Positions 34,144 to 44,247 of a stretch of DNA of 64,000 nucleotides are shown one piece after another. The translations under genes were made by a program, and so were the position numbers. The stretch is from Phyto melanocephala. Its lineage: Eukaryota > Arthropoda > Insecta > Diptera > Rhinophoridae. Position 1 is the first letter of the stretch. Every line of letters starts with the position of its first letter. Under the pieces are notes generated by a model. It searched no databases, had not been told where the DNA came from, and saw only the letters and a list, made by a program, of their open reading frames with translations. The stretch covers positions 117,444,562 to 117,508,561 of the forward strand of contig OW799236.1 of the NCBI GenBank assembly GCA_941918925.1, written 5' to 3'.

Positions 34144-35364
34144 TAAAACTTTTCTTAACCGTTTTAGGGTTATTTGAATTCGTTTTAAACTATTGCCTTA
34201 TCAAGACTTTTAATTTTTTATCGTCTTCGTATTGAGCTTTAATAAAATATTCCCAGACTGTATAAAAAAGAGAACATGTCTAAAGAAAAAAAAATTAAAT
34301 AAAACTACAAAACCAAAAACATAATCTAAAGAAGGTAAAGGCCAGGGCTACCGGCTAATAAAAAGCAAGAAAAAAATATTTTTTGTTTTAACAAAAAAAT
34401 CAATGATGGGCATAAAGAGGATGCAGGGGATGTGATGTAGTAAATAAAACACATACAGTAATGTCAATATTGATGTTGATTTTAACGTAATCCAGCTGCG
34501 TTTGTGCTCCATTTAGATGTGAGCAATAGCAATATCAAACTAAACACTGAGTAAAAAAAGGATTGTACTCTATATGTACTCTGTACTGCAATGACATAAA
34601 ACAATGACAATACTGAAACCACTCGTCATCGTAGAGACTCAACGTCATCATTTTTAGCTTCGTACCTGATGATCAGCATCATTATTATCAACTTGTTGGA
34701 TTCTACATACATACATTCATACTTACATACATTCATACATAGTATGTTGAACAAAATCATCTCATCTTTGAAAATAAGTTTTTTGTTTTTGTCGTTTTTG
34801 TTGTTGAAGTTGAAACAAAGCTTATAAGCCGCCTTCGTTGAAGTCTTCGTAATTTGACATCGCTAAAGTTTATAAAGAATTGTACATACATACATATTTG
34901 GATGTTTGTGTGTGTTAACTTGCATATGGGAAGATTTATCTCGTCTGTATTTAGAGTTGTATTGTATTTAATTTAGTTTTTTATTTAACGTACAAAAGGT
35001 GCATTGAATATATGCCGAAAATTTTGAGCATGCGTACACACTTCGTTGACTTTTACGTTTTTGTTTGGACTAAATTGAATTTTCCTTTGGTATGTTGAAA
35101 CAACACATAACGTGCAATTGTAATTGTTTGCAAAAAAAAAACATCAGTCCGCTGATTCAGCAACAAAACCATAAAAAATAACTTTTTAATTACAAGAGAA
35201 TTCATGTGAATGTGGCAAAAAGTTTGACACTTATTTTGATCTTTCAGTCGGCTGAATGTGGGTCAGTCCGATGTGGATCAGGAAGCTGTGCGAAAATTGT
35301 TTTCAAAATCTAGCTTTGTCTTTTTAATTAGTGCATATAGTTAATGAATATATAGAAAGGAAAG
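34144..35364. other. AT-rich DNA without a recognisable gene
   Basis: CATA-type microsatellite (ACATACATACATTCATACTT) occurs near 34706-34740. Nothing else was recognised. Confidence 0.45.
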
Positions 35365-35483
35365 GAATATTTATTTTATTTATTTAATTTATTGTCTATT
35401 GATTATAAATCCTTACAGACTAAAGTATGTAAAATAACAAAACAAAAATTAAGGTTATATATAAAATAATATTCTATAATAAT

Positions 35484-36413
35484 TCAACGATTTAAATATA
35501 AAATGATATTTCTTTTAACAATTTCTTTACTTTCATTAAGGCCAATAAGGTGATAATAATTATTAAAGTTTTCACATATACGACGAAGAGGATCATTATT
35601 AGCATAGTTGGTTCTATAGTATTTTAAGTTAATAAAACGGAAATTTCGAGTTGGTCTGGTTGGAACATTAAAAGATATTTTACTTAGCAGGAATTCTGAG
35701 TCGATATCGCCTTGAATTAGGCAAAGCACAAAAGAAAAACTCAGCATTGAATGACGACTTTTTAAAGTTGGTAATTTTATAAGACAGAGTCTGCTTTCGT
35801 ATGAAGGTAGTAAAAACGAATTCCATCCAAGGCCACGAAGACAAAATATCAAAAACTTCTTTTGTACAGACTCGATACTATCAATATGAATATTATAGCA
35901 AGGATCCCAAATAATCGATCCATATTCTAGAATAGATCGAACTAACGATGAATATAATTGTTTCGTAATATAAGGATCTAGAAATTCCTTGCCCCACCTC
36001 TTCATAAATCCAAGTACACCATTTGCTTTGTTAACAATTAAAGAAATATGGTCACGAAAATTTAATTGGTGATCAAGCAAAATACCAAGATCAAGAAAAT
36101 TCAGAACTTTATCAAGTTTACACTCATTAATGCAATAAAATAAATCCAATTTCTTAATTCTGAAAAAGGACATATGCTTACATTTTTTTATATTCAGCTC
36201 CATTAAGTTGATTTCACACCAATTTACCAATTTGCCAATATCAGATTGAAGGAAAAGTTGATCTTCGGGATTATTAGAAGAACGAAAAATTTTGACATCA
36301 TCGGCATACATCAAAACTTTAGAGTGCTGAATAACTGAATAAAATAGGACCAAGGTGGCTACCTTGCGGAACACCAGAAGGAACTTTGATAGCATTAGAC
36401 GTAGCACTTCCAT
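35484..36413 (-). pseudogene. LINE reverse transcriptase, C-terminal part
   Basis: The meaningful reading starts near 36330 with SKVLMYADDVKIFRS, the YADD catalytic box that supplies the two remaining palm Asp residues. It continues with LQSDIGKLVNWCEINLMELN and IKKCKHMSFFR, then thumb and C-terminal sequence (SLVRSILEYGSIIWDPCYNI, FVLCLIQGDI) to a natural-looking stop at 35484. There is no RNase H domain, as expected for Jockey/CR1 clades. The upstream 25 or so codons of the open frame overlap the N-terminal part in the wrong frame. Confidence 0.88.
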
Positions 36414-37356
36414 ACTTAACTTGTTGAGTTCTTAAAGACAAGTATGATCTTAACCATTTTATTGTCATATCCGTAAATCCCATTAATGACAATTTGTTAA
36501 GCAAGAGATCATGGTTTACCTTACCAAAAGCTTTACTAAAATCTGTGTAGATAGCATCAGTTTGCATATTATTTATAAAACCATCATTTATTGTAGTAGT
36601 TAGCTCCAAAATATTAGTCGTTGTAGAGCTATGTTTACAAAAACCATGTTGGCACGGTGACAAAATCGAAGAAATTTGATAGTATAAATTATCAGTTAAA
36701 ATTTTTTCAAAAAGTTTGGGAATATCACTCAGATTAGCAATGCCACGATAATTTGATATCTCAATTTTGCTTCCATTTTTAAACAACGGAATTATATACG
36801 ATAATTTCCAAATCAATGGTACGTATCCTAATTTAATGGATTTGTTAAAGATAGCAGTAGGCGGGTAACATAAATTTTCTGCACAATTTTTTAGAACGCA
36901 ATTTGGTATTTCATCTGGACCAGCATTAAACGAATTATTTAGTGATAATAAATTTGAAAGAGTCGTTTTATAAGTAATAAAAGAGAATTGTATACCAGAT
37001 GATTGAGGTATATTAAATGGGTAAGATGTTATGTTATTATATACTTTTTTAGAGTAGGTAGTTGAAAAAAAATCAGCAAACAAATTGGAAATAGAAACGT
37101 CATCATCAGCGACATTTGATCCATATTTATAGTATTTAGGATTAACGGACGATCGCCGTTTAGAGTTCACGAATTTATAAAACGATTTAGGATTTGATCT
37201 CATTTTCGACTTCATACGGATTATATAGTTGTCGTATGCAGATTTATTTGCCAAATTGTAGTAAGAACGAGCAATACAGTATTTGGTATATTCTACAGAT
37301 GATCCGGTCCTTTTATATTTCTTATAAAACTTGTTTTTCCTGTTTTTAAATTTGGA
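36319..37356 (-). pseudogene. LINE reverse transcriptase, N-terminal part
   Basis: The frame can be read from about 37356 (KNRKNKFYKKYKRTG...). It contains the pre-RT MRSNPKSFYKFVNSKRRSS, then SFNAGPDEIPNCVLKNCAEN, IPLFKNGSKIEISNYRGIAN, LSPCQHGFCKHSSTTTNILE, and DAIYTDFSKAFGKVNHDLLL. The last supplies the first catalytic Asp of the RT palm. It ends at PSGVPQGSHLGPILF. These are RT motifs 0-4 in order. The usual DFSKAFD has become DFSKAFG. The frame is lost after GPILF, where the usual INDL segment is missing. Confidence 0.88.
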
Positions 37357-37375
37357 AGTAAAAAAATATAGAAAA

Positions 37376-37651
37376 AATAATGTTTAAGGAAGTAATCGCT
37401 CAACTAAATGAATCGATTAATAGAAATATGATAGAATGGTAGTATTAAAAGTGCGATGAAAGAAATGAGAAATGAAAGGAATAAAGGAATATCAGAAAAA
37501 AGGAGAACAAAATATTAAAATTAAATCCAAATAAAAGAAAAGACTTGATAAAGAGAGAGCAACGATGATCGAAGAACATAAAAAAAATAAAATAGAAGAT
37601 GAAAAAAATAATGGAAATAGAGAAAAAGAATTAAAATATAAAATAAAATTT
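37376..37651. other. Purine-rich spacer
   Basis: It is rich in AGAAA/GAAAAA. The minus-strand open frame is a Phe/Ser/Leu artefact of base composition. Confidence 0.5.
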
Positions 37652-38213
37652 TGACCCGGCAAACGTTGTTTTGCCATATAAATTATTTCTAGGAAATATT
37701 TTAAACATTAAAAAAAAACGTAAATCATACTTATGTGTTCTATGGTTTGCAGATCTATCTTAGTTTAAAATTTCATCGAAGTCGTTATGTTATTTAGGTG
37801 AGGCATAAATTGTCCCTTGGGGTGAGTCACCCTAAATATTTAGGAGTATGAAAATTTGATGTTGACTGATTCTTAAACTTTTATTTCTGCCTTGGCTGGA
37901 CTATAAATTGTGTGCAATTTAAAGAAAGATACTAAAAACAATATCGATGTAAGTACATAATTAAAAAAGTGGGTGTTAAAGTAGGCGTGGTAAAAAAAAG
38001 TATTTTATTAGTCATATCAGAGTCTTAGTTATTTTTTGTGAAAATTTAAAGAAGATCGGTCCAGCTGTCTGGCCTACCTGAGGAGGCGTGAAAAAAGGTT
38101 GTGAGGTATGAAAAATTAATGTTGACCGATTCGCAGATCTACCAGATCTACCGGTCGAGCCATTTCGGAGGAGTTTAATCACAAACACCACGACTCGCGA
38201 ATTTTTTATATTT
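37652..38213 (-). mobile_element. Helitron-like element, minus strand
   Basis: On the minus strand the 3' end reads GGCAAAACAACGTTTGCCGG followed by GTCA. This is a perfect 6-bp stem (GGCAAA/TTTGCC) just inside the terminus, as Helitrons require; the final CTAG-type tetranucleotide is degraded. The 5' side (near 38213) reads AAAAAATTCGCGAGTCGTGG and AAACTCCTCCGAAATGGCTC, comparable with the GACTCCGAAACTG region of the 14422 element. Two internal blocks (GACCGATTC... and GACTGATTC...) repeat. Confidence 0.6.
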
Positions 38214-38559
38214 TAGAATAATAAAAGCTTGGTTGAATGAAAGCAATAAAAGAAGATGAAAAAAAAAAAATATAAAACAAAAAAAATTGAGGGTTTGACA
38301 AAAAGAAGGAAAGATTAAGAAACAAATAAAACAATGTACTAGTAAATGACTATTAGATAAACTTAAGTGATAGAAGAATATTAGTAAGAACAATATTTTA
38401 CTTTTCATCATCTTGGAATGGTTGAAGAAGAAAGCCCGTGCCTATCATGTATGTTTGAAAAATTTCAAAAGTGATATCATTATGCGGACAGACAAAAACT
38501 AATTAGTGGGGTATAATGTAGGCTAAATATATATACATAGTATAGTATAGTTGTACTGC

Positions 38560-38900
38560 AATACACTAGTCAAGCCCTTTAATTTAATAAACATATTAGG
38601 TGGTGTTGAAAGAAATCAATTTGCCATATTGCTGTGGTAACCAATTTTGATCTGGATTTTTTTTATGTATTTGATACTATTTTGAGAGAATTGAAAAAAA
38701 TATTTAATATGTAATTTGGTTTTAAGCGCCATCTTGAATTTGAATTTGCCATTTCGTTTTGGTAGTCATTTTAAATTTGAAATTTTTCAACCTTAATTTC
38801 ATAACCATATTGAGGTGTTTGAAAATAAATGGAATTTCCTTTTTTGTTACTGATGCCACTTTAAATTTAGAATTTTTCGAATGTGTTCTATATTCTACAA
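38560..38900 (-). repeat. Relic of the GGGCTTGACTAGT repeat family
   Basis: The reverse complement of 38565-38592 reads TAAAGGGCTTGACTAGTGTA. This matches the spaced units at 23.8-24.2 kb. Several diverged GCCATYTTGAAT-like units follow. Confidence 0.5.
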
Positions 38901-39559
38901 TACTTTTAATTCTTTTTATTTTATATCAGAATTAAGTTTCTTGAATTGATTTTCCCTTGTTAGTTTTAGGGAAAATACGGAACCTTTTGTGTTTTGGTGT
39001 TTATATTACAGTCAGTTTCAAATCAATTTAATAGTTTTGCTCTATAGTTATTTTTGAAACTGGAAAAAAATGATGAGGAGACATTATACTTAAAGAAAAT
39101 TAAAAAAGGGGTTTAAAAAATATGTTTGCCTATAACTCTGCCAATCATGTCACATTTGTAAAAAATAACTTACAAATTTGTGTGTATTATCTTAGAGATT
39201 GAGATTGTTGACTTTAGTGTTATAAAAAAAAATAATTATAATCGTGTTTTTTTCGACTATAACTCAGCAGATTATGGAGCAATTTTGCTGATTTCCAATA
39301 CCGTTGATAATATTTGTAGACTTTTGAAAGATGACAAGAGTTGTGAAAATATACTTAATACAAAGATAACAAGACATTTTTGGAAATATAAATAAAATAA
39401 TTAGATTAATATAACTTTTGGAATAGAAAATACTTCTTTTAATCTTATTGCCAAATTTATTACTTAATAATTAACAGACAAGTCAAAGTTAATATTAACC
39501 TTTCCTGGATTATGTCAGTAAGTGTAATTTTCTCTTCAGAATAATATAACTTTGGATAA
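38901..39559. other. AT-rich DNA without a recognisable gene
   Basis: CTATAACTCAGCAGATTATG and GCAATTTTGCTGATTTCCAA resemble degraded DINE-type text. The open frame 39180-39395 is considered non-coding. Confidence 0.35.
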
Positions 39560-40136
39560 CGCTTAACCCCTTAAGCGATTCAAGGATGAACTCAAATGTT
39601 GGGCGGTGGAGGAACATGCTAGAAAATGGTAAGGCACTGACGTCGGTAAAGTGACAAAAATACTATAAGGTGACCCAAATCTTGGAAATCAAAGGAAATT
39701 CTGAGACTACAGCTGAGCAATACTTAGAAGACTAATCAGTGTGATTACAGGTCATACGGAGTTGAGAACTCATCTAGCTCGCATGAAACTGTCTGAGGAG
39801 ACGACATGCAGAGCATGAGAGGAAGAGCATGAGACTTTGATACACTATCTCTGTCATTGTCCTGCGTTTGGGCATATTAGACGCGAGAATTTTACAGTGG
39901 ATACTATGCCCAATTTGGAGTAACTGGGAAACTCGAACTGGAGATCCATAAGGAATTGCATTGAGGGGACTGAGTTCTTGGACTAGTCCAATATTTATGG
40001 AAAATTATGACTATGGTTTTAAATTGGGAATTCCGGTTCCCACATGGAGAGCACAATATGCCAACTGGGCATAAGTGTATACCTGTAATGGGTTCGGGCT
40101 TTTAGTGCCCCTCCTTTTCAACCTAACCTAACCTAA
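39560..40136 (+). mobile_element. LINE 3' end with CCTAA tail repeats
   Basis: It contains the degraded C-terminal end of a LINE protein and a 3' UTR with ATGCCAACTGGGCATAAGTG and CTTTTAGTGCCCCTCCTTTT. The insertion ends in AACCTAACCTAACCTAA (40120-40136). A second, minus-strand copy of the same 3' end is at 62609-62698, which fixes the 3' boundary. Confidence 0.78.
39580..39923 (+). pseudogene. LINE protein C-terminal fragment with Cys/His motif
   Basis: The frame contains WAVEEHARKW, several stops, then AILRRLISVITGHTELRTHL, ARMKLSEETTCRA, a TGA at the second Cys position, EEEHETLIHYLCHCPAFGHI and RRENF, ending TAA at 39921. The order ITGH-x-x-LRxHL ... CRxC-x-EExET-x-x-H-x-LCxCPAFxxxR is the region after RNase H in R1/I/Jockey-type insect LINEs, including the C-x2-C-x-H-x-C-type cluster. 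At least four stops make it dead. Confidence 0.78.
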
Positions 40137-42795
40137 AGTGTAATTTTATTTCCATTCTACCGGACAATTTGCCTTAAGTATAGGCTGATAAATACAATAT
40201 AAAATAAACGATAATCATTTATATTTCTTGCCATTTTTTTACACATCCTTGCTCGCCTTTCAAACAATAAGCCTCAACATGAAGTTGACATTAAACATAA
40301 AAATCGAAACACCAAATATGGTACGAAAATCAAAAGGAAAGAAACAAACAAACAAATTATTAAAACTGATAAAAATTTAACCGCCAGGGCAGGAAAACAA
40401 AGAAATAACATAAAAGTAATAAAAACTTGTCTATACACAAACAGCAGGAGTTGCCACAAATAAACAAACAAAAATTGAGAGAAACTACCTGCTATCAAGT
40501 GGAGTTTTTTTTATTAAGTGGTAATCAAGAGTTTTAAAGAAAATTATGAAAATTTAACAACTATTTAGCCAACATTCAAAATCCATCCACATTAAGACGG
40601 AAATTTTTTTAAAGTTTTTCTTGAACTTTGTTTTTTAATGACAAAGCACTGAAACCACTGATCAGCTATTGAATAATGAAAGAAAAACCGTGAAAATTTC
40701 CCTTAATAAAAATGTTTTAAAAAATTTTATGATGCTAATAAACGAGCTACAAAAATATGCCATCATAAACTGATTGATTTGCACAGAACTAGTGAGGAAA
40801 CTATAAGCAACGGGGTTTCTGTTGGTTGCTATGTACAAAAAACAGCTCCTAAAAGTGGAAGGAAGGCAAGCAGGCAGTTAACAACTGAAACATTAAAACC
40901 CACAATATGTTATGGTCTTGCGGTATTGCAAATCATATTAGGTTGGAGTAAAATGAGGTGAATTCAAATAAAGGTGAAATTATTAGCCCAGCTGACGGGG
41001 AAGCATTTTTTCTAAATTTTTTAAAATATAATTTATTACTACAGGGATGGAAAATGAGATTTTGGTTTCGGTATTAAACAATTAATTTAAATGTTTTTTT
41101 TTTTTGATAAGTTTATGTTTATTAGTTGCTTTTGCACCATTTGTAATATTTTAACCAAATATGTATTATTTTTCTTAATAAAATTTTATTAAACTGAACA
41201 TATCACAACAGCTTTCCATCCCTGATAAGTGAATTGGCTTGACAGAAAACATCCCTTTAAAATTTGCTTTGTTGTATCAATTCGCCGTTGCATATACCTG
41301 TATAAATATGCCTTGGGACAAAAGATGATTCCACGTTTTTTTACGAAATTACTTTTACTCCTCACTAACAAAATTTAATAACACACTGTTCTATATAACT
41401 ATGTTTAACAAAATACCACATAGAATCTACAACGAACAAACAAAAAATAAATAAAATTTATTTACAAGCCACTGAAGAAGAAACATATAAATGTTTTTGT
41501 TTTTTTTTGCAATTGGCCAGACCTAGTCACAATCGGGTGTATATGGCAAAGGTTTAACAACCCATTATACAACCTTTATTGCATTTATGGTTACACAATA
41601 CCATTATGCTGGGTATATAAAGGATAAGGGAAAAATAACATAATGATTTAACTATTTTGTAAGCAGTAGCGAGCGGCATTAACAAAAAAAAAAAAAAAAT
41701 GATCCAAAAAATCCTATTTATGGCACTAACCACAGAAAAACAGTAACGAAATTGAAAAGTTGTGGTTACGACGGCATCAGAGTAATAGTCAGTAGTAACA
41801 AAATTTTAAACCTGAAAATTTTCTTGTGTTTTTTGAATTTTTAAAATAATATTTTTGCTCTCTGCGCGAAGTGCTTGAGTAAGTGTGTGCTTGCTTCAGT
41901 GCAAATAAGGGGAAAATCATTGAAATTCAAGGACGTTTAGAGCGGATTTAATAATGTATAAAACATAATTTAACAAAGAATTGTACTCAGCAGGAGAATT
42001 AAGAAAAGTATACATTTTTAACAAAAATAAATTTAACGATGTCTTGATATGATTTTTTAATTGAATTTATTAAAATGATGGAAAACAGTTCTCCACCTGT
42101 AGAAAGATGGAATGGAAACTGGACAAGTTAATTACAACATTGTCAGTTATTAATGGATTTTATATTTGAAATTTCGAAAATGATTAAAGTAACATTTGAA
42201 CCACGTTTTAAATATTAATTCTATTGGGCTACATCCATGAAATTACATTCATGAAATTACTTATTAAGCATTATAAATCCAGCGGAGTATAATAAAAAAA
42301 AAAAAAAAAAATTGCAATATTCCTCAAATTTTCGATAAAATTTTTATAGAAAAAATCTCTTAAAGAAGTTGTAGAGAAGTAAACATTTTAATAACTTATA
42401 ATTAAGAAAAAAATACCGGGATATTTATATTATTTGTATAGTGCTATTGTATTTATTAGACCATACCGGAAAATAGTTCGCCGTACATCATCTACTATAA
42501 TTTATTTTTTTCAAACGTAGGGTTCACCGTTTTTTAAGTTTTTATTTTACTATATTTTGAATTTACACCCGGATCTTAAAGTGTGTTATCTGGATTTTTG
42601 TGTGTCGAGCTGACTAATGTTATGCTCTAAGGGCCATCGACAGTTAAAAATTCTTTATTATAATAAGAACATTTATTATTTTGTTTTTTTTTACCTTTTT
42701 TCTTTAAATATTAACAATTATTATTTCAGCTTAAAGTCTTTCAAATTTTTTCTCACACAAAAATATTATTAAAATTTAAACATTAATTTAATTTC
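40137..42795. other. AT-rich DNA without a recognisable gene
   Basis: GGGTATATAAAGG near 41609 is a TATA-like string with no gene after it. Open frames 40274-40498, 40779-40961 and 41189-41371 lack family signatures. Confidence 0.4.
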
Positions 42796-42826
42796 CTGAT
42801 GATGCTTCACTTCAGAGTAGCGAAAT
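42796..42826 (+). ncRNA. Hammerhead-like core motif (copy 2)
   Basis: CTGATGA, a GCT...AGC stem and GAAA occur in the same order as at 20382. The outer stems are not evident. Confidence 0.25.
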
Positions 42827-42857
42827 ATTGATACAAATAATGAAACTAAAAACAATA

Positions 42858-43426
42858 CAGTTGAGCAACGATTATTCGGGATGGTCTGGACCGGAAGCGT
42901 TCCGGTTAATCGATTTTACCGGTTAATTGAGGTACAATTTTGTACTCGTACTTGCATAAATATTTGTTTTATTTAATCAATATACACGCTTACAATATAC
43001 TTATATTAGTGTTATACTAATATATTTTTAACTATTACTAATCAAATTACATATTGAAAAAACCTTTAATGTGTTTTGTTTGTTCTTATTAACCTGTACA
43101 CTTTCTGCCAAAAGCTGCTTTTTGACACGGTAGAATTGAATTTTATCTTGTTCTGTAATATTCGAAGAATGTTTGAAAAAGTTTAGCAGGTTGCTAGATG
43201 CGTTAATAGCATCTTGCAGTGATATTTTTGTAACGGTTATAAGCATTATCTTTATCAGAATCATACGAGCTTATTTCGTTATCAGGTTCATCATGGTGAT
43301 TTGTCAAGCGTATAAGTTCTTCATCAGACAAAATTGGAAATGAGGATGCATCTTTATCACAGCTAAATCAACCCAGATAATTGATATTTCCGGTTAATTA
43401 AATTACGGATAATCGATGCTCAACTG
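42858..43426 (-). mobile_element. pogo/Tigger-like element, 569 bp
   Basis: The ends are CAGTTGAGCAACGATTATTC (left) and, reverse-complemented, CAGTTGAGCATCGATTATCC (right). The left flank is TA; the right flank is TG, presumably a mutated TA. CAGTTGAGCA-type ends plus TA are typical of pogo/Tigger. It retains only the C-terminal part of the transposase, so it is internally deleted. It ends 4 bp before the DINE-like element at 43431. Confidence 0.85.
43028..43375 (-). pseudogene. pogo/Tigger transposase C-terminal tail
   Basis: The minus strand reads ILSDEELIRLTNHHDEPDNE and ISSYDSDKDNAYNRYKN, an acidic linker. After a one-base frameshift near 43225 it reads SLQDAINASSNLLNFFKHSS and ITEQDKIQFYRVKKQLL. 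The acidic stretch and the LQ-D-A-x-x-x-L helix followed by a dimer-like helix are the usual C-terminal end of Tigger/jerky-type proteins. The DDE catalytic domain and the CENP-B-like DNA-binding domain are missing. Confidence 0.75.
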
Positions 43427-43430
43427 TGTT

Positions 43431-44247
43431 TATACCCTTCACACAGTGAAAAAGGGTATATATAGGTTTGTCATTCCGTGTGAAATTTCTACAATTTTCA
43501 TTTCCGACCCCATAAAGTATATATTTTCTGAAAGCTTATGAATAGGGGAGTCGATTAAGCCCTGTCAGTCTGTCCGTCTGTCCGTCTGACCGTCTGACCG
43601 TCTGTCCGTGTGTATGTTGAAATCAACTTTTTGAAGCCCCCCGACATAGGTTGGACCCGGGTAAGGTATTAAAATATCAGAAATATTCGGGAGTAGATCG
43701 GTATTGAAAATCAGAAACATCGGTACATAAACAACTGAGTTATGAGCAAAAACCCACGACCACCTCGATTTTTTTTCACAAAAACAACATTACAACAACA
43801 TACATATATACAAACGTGTATACTGGTTAGAGCAAACGTGGCATCGAATCCCAACTGAGCCAAAAAAATTTTTTTTTTAATTTTTTTAAAAATTTTTTTT
43901 TAATTTTTTTTTTATTATTTTTTTATTTTTTATTTAATATATTATTAATATTTTTATTATTATTTTTTTTAATTTATTTTATTTTTTTTTTATTTTTTTT
44001 TTTGTTTTATATATGTATATTATATATATAATAATTTTTTTTTTTAATTTTTTTTTAAATTTTTTTTTTTAAATTTTTTTTTAAATTTTTTTTTAAATTT
44101 TTTTTTTTTTCGTTTTTTTAACATACATACGTGTACGTATTTCATATGGGATGAATGGTGATACATGCAACTGTTATTGCATGACTACACGTTGTGAAGG
44201 GTATATAAGATTCGGCATGGCCGAATATAGCACTCTTACTTCTTTAA
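43431..44247 (+). mobile_element. DINE-1/mini-me-like element, nearly full length
   Basis: The 5' end TATACCCTTCACACAGTGAA...AAGGGTATA forms a terminal palindrome. It is followed by the core TTTCCGACCCCATAAAGTAT, TATTTTCTGAAAGCTT, a GTCY microsatellite (about 43560-43612), a ATTCGGGAGTAGATCGGTAT block, a CGACCACCTCGATTTTTT block and a 200-bp T/A-rich tract. The 3' end is the hairpin ATTCGGCATGGCCGAAT with ATAGCACTCTTACTT after it. The structure (palindromic 5' end, GTCY block, 3' hairpin, no ORF) is that of DINE-1/mini-me elements, regarded as Helitron-related. Confidence 0.85.

Larger units (their letters stand above)
35365..37375 (-). mobile_element. 5'-truncated Jockey/CR1-group LINE
   Basis: The minus strand encodes most of a reverse transcriptase and its C-terminal region, followed by a 3' UTR that ends in an AAATAAATAAAAT-type tail near 35365. 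No endonuclease domain precedes it; coding similarity fades at about 37375, so the copy is 5'-truncated, as is usual for LINE insertions. It is one of the younger-looking coding relics in the window. Confidence 0.85.

Noticed and set aside
41600..41630. TATATAAAGG as a promoter
   Set aside because: No downstream gene or initiator. TATA-like strings are frequent at this base composition.
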